From positions 620,001 to 684,000 of the forward strand of contig NBIV01000005.1 in NCBI GenBank assembly GCA_003194525.1: a stretch of DNA of 64,000 nucleotides, given 5' to 3'. The position numbers and the translations under genes are program-made. Positions 1 through 9,033 of this stretch are shown one piece after another; positions within the stretch are counted from its first letter, which is position 1; each line of letters starts with the position of its first letter. This DNA comes from Gracilariopsis chorda. Taxonomy: Eukaryota > Rhodophyta > Florideophyceae > Gracilariales > Gracilariaceae. The notes beneath the pieces are model-generated. The model worked only from the letters and a program-made list of their open reading frames with translations. It did not search any database and was not told where the DNA came from.

Positions 1-647
1 GGCATCGTCGGATGAGCACCCCCGGAGCAGGGAGGAGTTGAACGCATCGCGAAGCGAGAAGGCCGTGTCCGCGGACCCGGATGCACCCCTGTCGAGCGAG
101 TCGCTGTGTAGCGAAGGAGGAAGTAGTGAACCGGACTCGGTGTGGACACTAATGTGGCGAATGATATCTCCGAGCACGGAGCACATACAACCTCGGTCAT
201 AAACAGTTTCGTGGTGAGCTGAAAAGCAACCGCGGACACGGAGAGTGTGGTTGACACTGCGTGCTTTACCGCAGAGCCCCACGAATGGACACTGTGACTG
301 TCGCGCCACTGTCACGCGGACGAAGCCCGAAATTCCAAACCGTGGAAAGGTGTACACGTACATATCGCCGGCCGGCGTCAGGAGTACAGTCAAGCACCCG
401 CGTCGCGGAAAGACCGCGCGCGACACTTGCCGCCAGCGGCCAGCCAATCACAGTTTGTGACGCATGGCAATCCGCCTCCTCGCGTCGGAACCGTAGTGAA
501 CCGCCTCCCTCACCGTGAACGGTCAAACTCACCAGAGTTGTACGGGTCGCGTGGGAGAAGAGCCCGCGAGCTGCGAGTCAGTAGGGGAATCCGGTTAGAA
601 CGGAAGGCCCCCCCACAAGGAGAGGATTAGGAAGCGGAAAGACCGCA
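1..647. other. No convincing gene; probable retroelement-derived sequence
   Basis: GC-rich sequence directly upstream of a chromodomain reading frame. Short open frames exist on both strands but none shows a recognisable domain. By position this would be the degraded pol/integrase part of a Ty3/gypsy-type element, but I see no integrase catalytic motif, so that is inference only. Confidence 0.3.
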
Positions 648-992
648 ATGCGGTATCAAGTCCCAGCATTCGCAGCGTCGAGGAAAACTGACTTTGCCCG
701 CAGGTTCGCGCCAATTTCAGGCAAGTCCCCTCACAGGGTTCTCCCCTTAAGCCCTGCCATGACGGGTCAGGAGCCGGCTACGTACGACCAGGAGTTTGTC
801 GTTGACCACATCGTGGATCATGTTCTGGACTCCAAAGGAGTGTGGTTTTACCAAGTCCGATGGTACGGATACTCCCCGGAAGAGGACACATGGGAGCCCA
901 TTCAGCACCTTCCTCGTTCCAAGGTGATAACCTACCACCGCCGGACGCGGTTCCCACTCCCATCCACTTTGGACATGGCCCAGGTTGGGTAG
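648..992 (+). CDS. Chromodomain protein fragment, probably 3' end of a Ty3/gypsy (chromovirus) integrase
   Basis: A 114-residue frame. Residues about 47-100 form a chromodomain: a beta-strand with the FVVDHIVDH pattern, then VRWYGY, then DTWEP, which is the usual V-W-x-GY...DTWEP core with its aromatic-cage tryptophan and tyrosine. In chromoviruses such a domain closes the integrase and binds methylated histone H3 to steer insertion into heterochromatin. The frame ends shortly after the chromodomain, as expected at the end of pol. No integrase or reverse transcriptase is visible upstream, so this is a fragment or a small independent chromodomain ORF. The start is uncertain: ATG at 648 or 759. 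Confidence 0.6.
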   Translation: MRYQVPAFAASRKTDFARRFAPISGKSPHRVLPLSPAMTGQEPATYDQEFVVDHIVDHVLDSKGVWFYQVRWYGYSPEEDTWEPIQHLPRSKVITYHRRTRFPLPSTLDMAQVG

Positions 993-1330
993 GACGATAC
1001 ACTGCACTATGCAGAAGATTCCGAAGACGGAAGAGAAGTCTCCGAAGAGAAGAGGACACAAGAAGAGATCTGGCTACAGAAGGTTACACGAAGTAATGGA
1101 CTGGATAGGGAAACCAATGGTCATTGGACGTCACACCGCCTAGCGGTTCGAACGAAGTAACGGTTTAATGAAGAATACCGCCTAGCGGTCCAGCATGAAG
1201 ATGCTATGAAGAAGAAAAAAAGAAGAGTCCGAACATACGGATATAGAAGAAGGAAGTCGTTTACCACAAGCTATGGAGCGTTAAGCGCTAACATATATCA
1301 GGTGTGTGTGCCACGGTCCAGGATCCTGAC
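993..1330. other. Purine-rich spacer with a repeated palindrome
   Basis: AG-rich non-coding stretch between the chromodomain frame and the reverse-strand frame at 1331-3094. It contains two copies of the palindrome ACCGCCTAGCGGT at 1135-1147 and 1177-1189. If the upstream frame ends a pol gene this should be 3' untranslated sequence or LTR, but no LTR boundary was found. Confidence 0.35.
1135..1189. repeat. Two direct copies of a 13-bp palindrome
   Basis: ACCGCCTAGCGGT occurs at 1135-1147 and again at 1177-1189, 42 bp apart start to start. Each copy is self-complementary (ACCGC/GCGGT around CTA). It could be a protein-binding site or a small hairpin; no function is known to me. Confidence 0.6.
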
Positions 1331-3094
1331 TTAGGATGAGCCGCTCGTTGGCGGTTGGTAGTTCGCAGACGCGAAAGCCAATAATTCGCTCACGCTGGTG
1401 AGGTTGGAAGGCGCAACCACTCCAATGGACTGGAGGTGAGCCCTGAGGGCAACGGCCTGAGGGTCCACGGGGACCGGAGATGCGGTAGACGGAGAAGCAT
1501 CCGCACTGGCGTCCATATTCCAGCCATCTGGAGCAGCCACATGCTGGCCGGATCCGTCGAGATCGTCGACCATCGCCGCTCCCGGGGCCACGGCCTCCTC
1601 CACCTCATCGGGGTCGTCATCCACCATTGGATCATCCTCGCAGGAACCGTGCCAGTCATCGGAAAACATGAACCCAACCGGGTGGCCTCGCGGAACGGAG
1701 CGTGGTACATCGCGTAACGCTAGCGCGTGAGCCCGTGAAGTCACGGATACCTCCCAAGGGTCATAGAAGAGGAAGTTGCCAGCGTTTGGATTTCTCCGGC
1801 CTGGAGAGCGATCATGCCTGGAAGGCTCACCGTCAGGGACGTTGGAGGCTGGGACTGTATCCCAGTTAACCATATCGATGGTGTTCAGAAGGCACTGAAG
1901 CTCATCCACATTGGCTTCGGATCCCAGAGGGATATAGAGATCCAATCGGCGGATAACCTGGCGTAGGTGAGGAGGAATGTACCACAGACGGTTCTTGTCG
2001 TACACCTCCCAGAGGAGAAACGCGGCAACGCGAGCAGCCCATTCGGCGAGGAAGAGAGTCCAGTGACCGGAATCCGGATTGTTGATTAATCGTGAACCGA
2101 TGTAGCTGAGGCACGGAGGCATCTCCGCAAAGCATCACCTCGGGACTTCGAACCTGCTCCACCAATGGGGAAGAGGTGCATACCGGCCGCGCATCGCGGA
2201 TGGACGGAGCCTCTCGACCTCGAGATTTTGGTATGGTACCAGGAACCCGAAGCGGGAGCGCGCCTTTCGCTCAAACCGGAGTCGGTCGAAGAAGGATCCG
2301 CGATGATTCGGACGACGAAGATATCGGAACTCTGCACGCAGAATTGGGCGCCTCCAGAGGAGCATCCCGGCTTCTATTGGAGTGGACCGGAACGGTGTAG
2401 ATGGCTGGTAGGCAGCAAGGTTCTCGCAGTATGAGCCTTCACCGTAGGTACGGTACCGCGAGAGGTCAAAGTTGTATTCCGTTGGTATCAGCTCATCTGG
2501 ATAACTCGCGCGGGCGAGACGGTTGTAAGCGACCTTGGCCATCCCGGCACGCGCTTCATTCAGCGTCTCGAAACCATATCTGGTGCGCTTCCGCGCGAGG
2601 AACTGTGGCTCTACCGCGATACGCGTCCTCCAGTCGACGGAGTCGACCAAATCCCGGCCTAGTCCCCCTGGGAGCTCGCCCTCCTCTACATAGGAGTCGA
2701 TGAGGTCCGAGTCGGAAACCCATGTGGGGTGGAACCAGGGCGCACGCGAAAAGAGGAGAGCGTCCTCCCGGGGATTGCGGGCCCAAAGTGTCGATGGTGA
2801 CACCCAGCCGGCGGCGGTCGCAGTGATCGGTACCGCTTGAGCGGAATTCCAGGCGGCGATACTCGGGGCGCCCGCAGGTGGGTTGTTCGGTAACGGAGTG
2901 TTGGTCATAGCAGAGAGGGGGGCAGGGTCTGTTGAAGAAGGTACGGCGGGCTGATCAGTTGTAACCGTGTTGGTACGGGGGACCGGTATCTTGGCGATTC
3001 CCTTGTCGGGACTATTTATACCGTCGCGCCTCATCTCCCGACGCCTATACTCACGTTCGTTTTCGGCCCTTGAGGAGGGGGATGTGTAGTGCAA
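1331..3094 (-). pseudogene. Unrecognised reading frame split by one in-frame TGA (319 + 263 codons)
   Basis: Two long reverse-strand frames, 3094-2135 and 2122-1331, lie in the same phase and are separated only by one TGA and a short linker (codons for PR-stop-CFAE). Together they would give about 588 residues. The first ATG is at 3034. The first half is rich in Pro, Thr and Ser, then Arg and Tyr rich (residues about 150-319). The second half has a Trp-rich helical segment and then a Pro/Asp/Ala-rich acidic tail. I recognise no family. Location beside a chromodomain fragment suggests an element-encoded structural (Gag-like) protein, which is inference. The TGA may be a CGA-to-TGA decay mutation or a readthrough stop. 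Confidence 0.4.
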
Positions 3095-3915
3095 TACATT
3101 CCCGCGTACGGGCGATGGTGAAACTCATATCTGAGGTGTACTCGGTGCAAGCGATGAAGCGGGATGCATGAATTTTAGCCCCCGTTTACTCGGCTAATTA
3201 GCGGTCGGGTTACCCAGGGTGGTTATGGGAACATTCATATTTTGTGGTACTTGCCTGGCAAGGGTGGTGGACACGTGGCTACAGCCCCGGCCAGGGGGCC
3301 CAAAATGGCTACTTATTTTAGTGTAGTTTAGGGGTTAATTTTACTAAGGCTAGTGCACTACCTACTGTACTGCACTGACCTAGTACTTGAGCGTCGGCCG
3401 CACGACGGCGAGCTCACTAAGAAAAGAAGAACGAGTTCGGCTCTGACTCTATTCGCCATGCAAAGTGTCTAACTCCTCGCGGAGGTACACCGCTTGCCCG
3501 GTAGTTTCACCCGACTCGCACCACCGAGGAGACCGTGCTCGTCGTACCCAGTGGGTTGTGACCACTCGTGGTATTCATTGTTGTCGTGTGACCGCCCGTA
3601 CAGGCCCTATCTCCGCCCCAGTTTTGGGTATTGATATTACCGACGTGTGTCGTGAGACCGTGAGACCATCTCTTCCCCTCATATCCCCTAACCGCCGCGC
3701 GGTGCGTGTTCGTGCGTGTGTATCGGCACCCTCCTCCGGGGTCTGTTCCCGCTTTCCGCACGCCCCCGTCGGGTGGTCCCTTTCCCTCTTTTGTTCCCCT
3801 GCTCGCAGGCTACTTCCGTACCAGCCGTGGTTCCGACCCGTTCTAACCCCTAAACCTCCGAAGTACATCCAGGCTCCCGACGGAGTTACACCCGTCATAC
3901 GGGACACGGAGGGCT
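3095..3915. other. Non-coding spacer
   Basis: No supported gene. A 241-codon plus-strand frame (3465-4190) begins without ATG, is Pro/Arg/Ser-rich, and overlaps the better-supported reverse-strand pseudogene, so I treat it as a chance frame of GC-rich sequence. Confidence 0.4.
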
Positions 3916-6060
3916 CTACCCAGCTGGGCCTACCTCTCCAAGAGAGCAAGGCTTCGAGCTGCCTTGGGTGCCTTTCCCACACCGGGATTGCACCACAGAG
4001 CTTTGCTGTTGGGAGTTTCTTGCCACCAGAAACAGGCCAATGTCAAAGGGGTCGTGCCGATTGCAGTACGGGTAGAGAAGAGGGAAAGTGCCCTTCTCTG
4101 CAAGTTTGGATGCGGGGTTTAGAAGTAGATACCGCACTTGCGCACTATTTGTGGCATTCGCAGTCGCCCCTGCTCCAGCAGCAGCAGTAGTCGTCACTGC
4201 AGCGTGCTTTTCTGTTACGGTTCCTTCTACCAAGCGCGGTATGTAGGACGCCACTCGGTACAGGAAAGTAGGCTCAACCACGAGCGTTCTCATAGTGGTT
4301 GGCCCCCCACCAGGAACATCTTCGGGGAGAGGACTTGCACCTACATCAAGAGCACTGAATGTGGCACTTCGGGTTCCTATGTATCCACGAGCAACTACTC
4401 CTTGTTCTACTGCTTGTACGCTGATATCTACGCCAGTTTCAACATTCTGTTTTTGTTGTTGCATGCTTAGCATGCATCGACACCGCTCGCGCACCACGTC
4501 TGGCTTGGGCTAGATCACATCGTACAAACTTGGGCACGATGTCTCTTACGTTGATGCCTTGAATGAACGCACGCAGACTAGCACGCGCATAGTGCGATGG
4601 GTCCAACCTAGGCGGACCGGTATCCCACAGAAAGCTGTAGCACCTGTTGTTCTGGTTCTGTGTAGGAAGAGCGACAGCTGCGTTGCCCTCCAGTCTGAGA
4701 AAAGAGGGACCGCCTCCCGTCACATACGACATGTCCATGAACGCTTGTGTCGTCGCGAAGAGTGTAATAAAGCTGAGGAAATGAGAGTTATATGGTCTCA
4801 GGGTATAAATACTGCGAATCAACTCGTTTCTATGCCTTCTCCGGAACGTGACGCCCCATCCCGACATTCTTCTCTTTCCACAGCACACTACAGTGCTCTC
4901 TTTGGCGAACAACACACAACCACAATATTTGCTATGATTCAATGTCCAGTCCTGTTACTAGCAGAAGCAGAGCGTGTGTGCGTGCTCGCTGCATCTTCCG
5001 CATCGCCTTTGACCCGCAGTGGAAAGCTTGTCAAACTCTGGAACGCTTGCACGGATAGGTGGATCATTCAAATTTTCAGCTGCCACGGTATCCCACGCAT
5101 AGTTAACGCGATAAAGTCCTCGATCCAGACGTCGAGCAGACTGCACGATGGTCGTATCAAGCTTCTCCTGCGGCTGCTGCGGCTGCTTCTGTGGCTGCTT
5201 TAAAGGGGCAAGAGTGATCTCATTCTATTCCAACTCCATGGCAACAGGCGTCTGCTCTCGTTCTTCAGCTTTCTGTAGAGCAGACTGCTTCTGCAGTGAC
5301 TGTAAAGGCGCAGGAGTGATTCCATTCTCTTCCAATTCCATGGGAACAGGCATCTGCTCTCTTTCTTCAGCTTGAGGCAGAGCAGGCTGCTACAGCGGGA
5401 GTGAGATAGAAGGAGTGATCTCATCCTCTTCTACTTCTATCGGGAAGGGCATATGTTCTTCTTCTCGTTCAGCTTGTGGCAGAGCAGGCTGCTGTGGAGG
5501 CAGATGCTGTGAGGGAGCAGGAGTGATCTCATCCTCTTCCACTTCCATTGAATCGGGCATCCGTTACGCAGGCATCGGTGGGAGAGGTGGAGGCATCGGA
5601 GGGGGAGGAATGTTAAATGGAAGACCTCTCACGAACTCGACAAATCCAGGTATCGGAGAGGACTTTGGTAGCGCTGTGGCAATGGAACCACCCACCCCAG
5701 CGAAGTTTGCCCTGTCCGCCACTGCCACTGACGTAGGTGCCGGATTAGTTTTGTCTTCTTTCACTGGTAAAAAACTGGGTCCTTGCACGTGCGCGCCGCC
5801 CCCATTAACCTCCAATTTGTCTGGAGTGGGAGGAACTGGTAATTTTCGAGGTCTCCCAGCCCCTGGCCGTGCTCCACCATTGTTGATCAGAGAACCTCGA
5901 ACATTTTGCCTTGCGCTGCTTGAGTTCACCCTGGATCCTCCCAAATTGGGTCTTAACTCTCCCGAATATGTGCCCTGTCACCTCCAGAATTCGCTCTATC
6001 ACCTCCAAAAGCCACTCTGGAACCTTCAAAGTTAAATCTGATGCCACTAGAGCCCGGAAG
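3916..6060 (-). pseudogene. Decayed gene: Gly-rich start, AT-hook-like motif, Pro/Glu repeats, Cys cluster
   Basis: Reading on the reverse strand from about 6060, one protein can be followed almost to 3916. It has a Gly/Arg-rich start (FGGDRANSGGDR), a GARPGAGRPRK stretch resembling an AT-hook, and a proline run (PPPPMPPPLPPMP). Four imperfect repeats of roughly 35 residues follow (EREQMPVPMELEENGITP type, 5160-5570), then a Cys-rich segment (CGRCSEHAHTLCFC, then CGC and CC) and a mixed C-terminal part. It is broken by frameshifts near 5960 and 4470 and by in-frame stops at 5564-5566 (TAA), 5390-5392 (TAG), 5225-5227 (TAG), 4958-4960 (TAG) and 4955-4957 (TAA). All five fit former Gln codons. 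AT-hook and Cys cluster suggest a DNA-binding, possibly transposon-encoded protein; family unknown. Confidence 0.5.
5160..5570 (-). repeat. Coding tandem repeat, about 105-120 bp unit, imperfect
   Basis: About four degenerate units encode (on the reverse strand) a Met/Pro/Glu block followed by ITPAPLQ-like and Gln/Ala/Leu-rich text. The shared DNA core is GTGATCTCATCCTCTTC or close variants, at roughly 5215, 5310, 5415 and 5523. It lies inside the decayed gene at 3916-6060. Confidence 0.6.
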
Positions 6061-6849
6061 TCGCCCTGCTCTCGTTATTTTAGGTGTCAAAAATAAAGAC
6101 CAACAATTTTATTTCTTCTAAGCCCTTAAATAAGTTGCTATAGTTTCATAGTATTTTTTCAAGACAAAAATCGTTGAATATGAAAAAAAGGTTGCAGTTT
6201 GTTGCTTTGCACCTACCAAAACTGTTTGAATGAGCAATTAAAAAATTGTTGCAAGAATTATATTTACAAGATGCAGTCTTACGCAACGCAGGGACTCTGT
6301 TTTTCAATATGTTTCCTTTTGAACTTTCGTTCGGGTTTAAGGATTGGTCTGCCTTTACTGACACACCAGAGTATGCTTTCCAGCCCCAAGAAGTACGAAA
6401 CGGCGGCTGCCCCGGGCTTTGCACAGCAAGCTAATATTAGGTCCGGGAAACACTTAAAAATTCTAGATCGCAGTCAAACCACCAACATACCACAGAGGAG
6501 CACTTGAAATTTTCCAGATACGTAGTAATCAGTAAAATAAACTTATCACGACCTGTAAACGGGCTCGGCCATGCTTAGGTTCTCGGCAAACAACAGTGTC
6601 TGAAGTCGCAAAAGGCTACGACATTGCGCTGTTTGCCATGCTTGAATGGAATGCAAAAGATTGATTGGGGTCCGCAAGACAGATGCTTTTTGCACTACGC
6701 CAGTGACGGATATATGCTTTGTACATTATGTTACACTGGCGCAATGCAACAAGACAGCCACGTGCCGCACAAGCCAGCTACTGCTGAGTGGCTGGCACTT
6801 CTGTCACTTACTGTAGCGCCAGCTCCTGAGCTGCAGTGGCAATCAACAT
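6061..6849. other. AT-rich spacer, no gene seen
   Basis: Short frames on both strands have no domain signature. The stretch ends at the left inverted repeat of the transposon starting about 6850. Confidence 0.4.
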
Positions 6850-7060
6850 ACAGCAGCAGCTAATAAGTTTTAAGTTTTGCTGCTTTTGCTGCTGTGGCTG
6901 AATTTTTAATTAGTAGGGAGGTGTTGCGCCAAAATGGACATTGCATCCGCTGAAGGGGCGTGCAAGGGGATGTTTTGGCGCAACGACTCCCGTCAATCAA
7001 CAATTCTCCCCTCATCCTTCAGCAATTCATTATAGTACGTGGGGCTGTTGAGATGCTGTC
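6850..7060 (+). repeat. Left terminal inverted repeat of the Harbinger-type element
   Basis: It matches, imperfectly but over its whole length, the reverse complement of about 14710-14922. It contains an internal inverted pair, GTTGCGCCAAAA (about 6932-6943) and TTTTGGCGCAAC (about 6973-6984), and CAGCAGCAG/CTGCTG pairs that could fold into an end hairpin. Confidence 0.65.
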
Positions 7061-7339
7061 GGAATTTACTATGGCTTAATGCAGAAAAACAGGTTGTAAA
7101 TACTGCATGATAGCTACACTGGGAGGGATGGATCCATTATTGTAGATTTCGCATTTAGAGATGTGTGATTGGATTTGGATTTTGCAGCAAAGCAAAGTGC
7201 ACAACCAATGCATGGCAGCGGCAACAGTCAATATGTATTTAGCTTTGTAGCTGCTCCTGCTGCTAAAATATTTTAGAATTGGCACCGACGGATAGCAAAA
7301 TGCTATAACTACAAAACTGCAAGCGTAATAGTAGAATTA

Positions 7340-7440
7340 TTCAGTATGAAATTCGTATCTTTTTCGTGGTAACTTCTCACGAAACCGAGATACGGCTTTC
7401 GTACTGTTTTGAGTTTACGCAACACGAAATTCGTACCCTG
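7340..7440 (+). repeat. Left subterminal cluster of TTCGTA motifs
   Basis: Repeated short motifs (ATTCGTATC, TTTCGTACTG, AATTCGTACC) lie just inside the left end. The same motif family forms a 32-bp tandem repeat just inside the right end (14511-14590). Subterminal motif clusters commonly bind the element's own proteins; that role here is inference. Confidence 0.45.
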
Positions 7441-7807
7441 GACAGAATGAACATCTTTCTACGGGTCGTTCATGGCTGTCCATATGCCAACCACCAGATT
7501 CCACCTACGTCAGCGCTAAGTAGAAACTTTCTTTGCGTTCCAACCTCACCTTCATGAGAATCACAGACCACTCCCTTGCTCAATGTCAGAGAAGACGGCT
7601 TCTGTGGCAACAAAGTCTCTACTTTGCGCTTTTTTTCGAAGTCTAGTATCCTGCCATCCTTCATACCGCGGGACAAATAACAAAAGCGCAACATGAAGCA
7701 AAACAGTTAATGCATCGCACTCGAAAGGTCAGAGGAGTCATCTTCAACATTAACATCTTTTCAGATCAAGGACGTTTAACCAAATCTCGTTTCACAAAGA
7801 CAAATCT

Positions 7808-8690
7808 ATGTTACATAGCAGACTTGCTTCCTTGGTTGCACGCCACAAAAAGAAATCGTTACACTTCTCGGTAACGGCTATACGCATCTTTTGTCACAGA
7901 TTGGCGTCCCCATTTCGATGGGCAGATGTTGAGAAGTTTTTTGGAATGCATTCTTCCAAGTTAACTGAGGTATTCTGGGAAACATGTGAACTGTTTTCCA
8001 AGCGTTTTGGATACTTTCTCAAAATTCGTCCGTCAATGATTCAACAATGAGCTTCAAAGTATGCAAATGCGATCGAGAGAATCGGTGCGCCATAGGATAA
8101 ATGCGTTGGCTTTATAGACAGCACTAAAATAAGAATCCAAAGACCAGGTGGACATCCCTGGTTACAAAGCTCATGTTATTCAGGGCATAACTGCATGCAT
8201 TATTTGCGTTTCTTGACTATCTCTACTCCCGAAGGGTTGATGTTTGCGCTCCACGGGCCTCAGACGGGTAGGGGACATGATGTACTATTACTGAGAGAGA
8301 GTGGATGGGAAACATTGTTAGAATCTTCTTTATTGGTTGATCAGATTCAATTCTTCGTGTATGGGGACGCTGCATTTCTGCTACGGGCTTAGATGCAATG
8401 CCAGTTTGAAGCACAGGGTGCAACAGAGCTAGGAAGAATGGTTATTCGTGATATGAGCGCTCTTAGAGAGTGTGTGTTGAGCATATTTACAAGGACCTGA
8501 AGCAATATTGGACAAGTGTTGACTTTGCCCGTAATTTGAAAGTGCGAAAGATACCCATCGGCTTACTATACAAAGCGTGTGCAATCCTTTTAAACTTCCG
8601 CGCCTGTTTGTACAAATTTGGGCAGACGGTGCAGTCGTTTAAAGTGCCTCCACTCTCTTTGGAGGAATATCTAAGCTTTACTTGATACAG
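7808..8690 (+). pseudogene. PIF/Harbinger-type DDE transposase (HARBI1/DDE_4 family), broken
   Basis: The protein can be followed from ATG 7808 with an N-terminal helical DNA-binding part. The catalytic core comes next: VGFIDSTKIRIQRPGG (first Asp), YSGH, TPEGLMFALHGP, GRGHD (second Asp), then FVYGDAAF (third Asp). The C-terminal helices end at VPPLSLEEYLSF. These are the three acidic residues of the DDE endonuclease in their usual settings. The usual FIDGT reads FIDST here, and GRRHD reads GRGHD. Breaks: TGA at 8048-8050 (a Trp position), TAG at 8093-8095 and 8390-8392 (Gln positions), and a frameshift near 8472. The TGA at 8048 ends the first open part, 80 codons. Confidence 0.75.
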
Positions 8691-8734
8691 AACTTTCAGA
8701 ACGATTGGTCTCAACAAGGGTACTCTTGGCATTA

Positions 8735-9033
8735 CCAATATGGTGTTCTGTATCGCTTCTATTGTGAACGGTGTTGAAGTGGGTCGTCTGATCTTTGAAA
8801 ACTTGAAAAATTCTATAGCCTACACTCTTACCAGTAACATTCCAGAAATTACTCCCTTCCTGGCCTTCATCATTGCGCAGATCCCACTTCCGTTGACCGC
8901 AGTGCTTATCCTTTGCATCGATTTGGGTACAGATCTTCTACCGGCCATCTCTCTTGCCTATGAAAACCCCAAGTCTGACATCATGCGTCGTCCTCCACGT
9001 GACTCTCGTGTGGATCGACTCGTTGCGCGCACA
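8735..9033 (+). pseudogene. Fragment of Na+/K+-ATPase (P-type ATPase, alpha subunit), captured piece
   Basis: About 100 codons match the hinge and transmembrane region of animal-type Na+/K+-ATPase. Present are [18 protein letters not shown] (the ASIV-GVEEGR-LIFDNLK hinge), [35 protein letters not shown], and [20 protein letters not shown]. There are no phosphorylation (DKTGT) or nucleotide-binding domains, so it is a fragment, not a gene. It is well preserved and open, unlike its neighbours. The upstream boundary falls at the end of the transposase and the downstream boundary merges into the large decayed gene near 9030. It looks like a captured exon-sized piece of a host gene. Confidence 0.75.

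Noticed and set aside
3465-4190. 241-codon plus-strand frame
   Set aside because: No ATG start, no domain, and it overlaps the better-supported reverse-strand pseudogene.
7250-7275. Second element end (GCTGCTCCTGCTGCTAAAA) giving a 0.4-kb MITE with the left end
   Set aside because: Similarity to the end is limited to the CTG run; no matching flank or target duplication.
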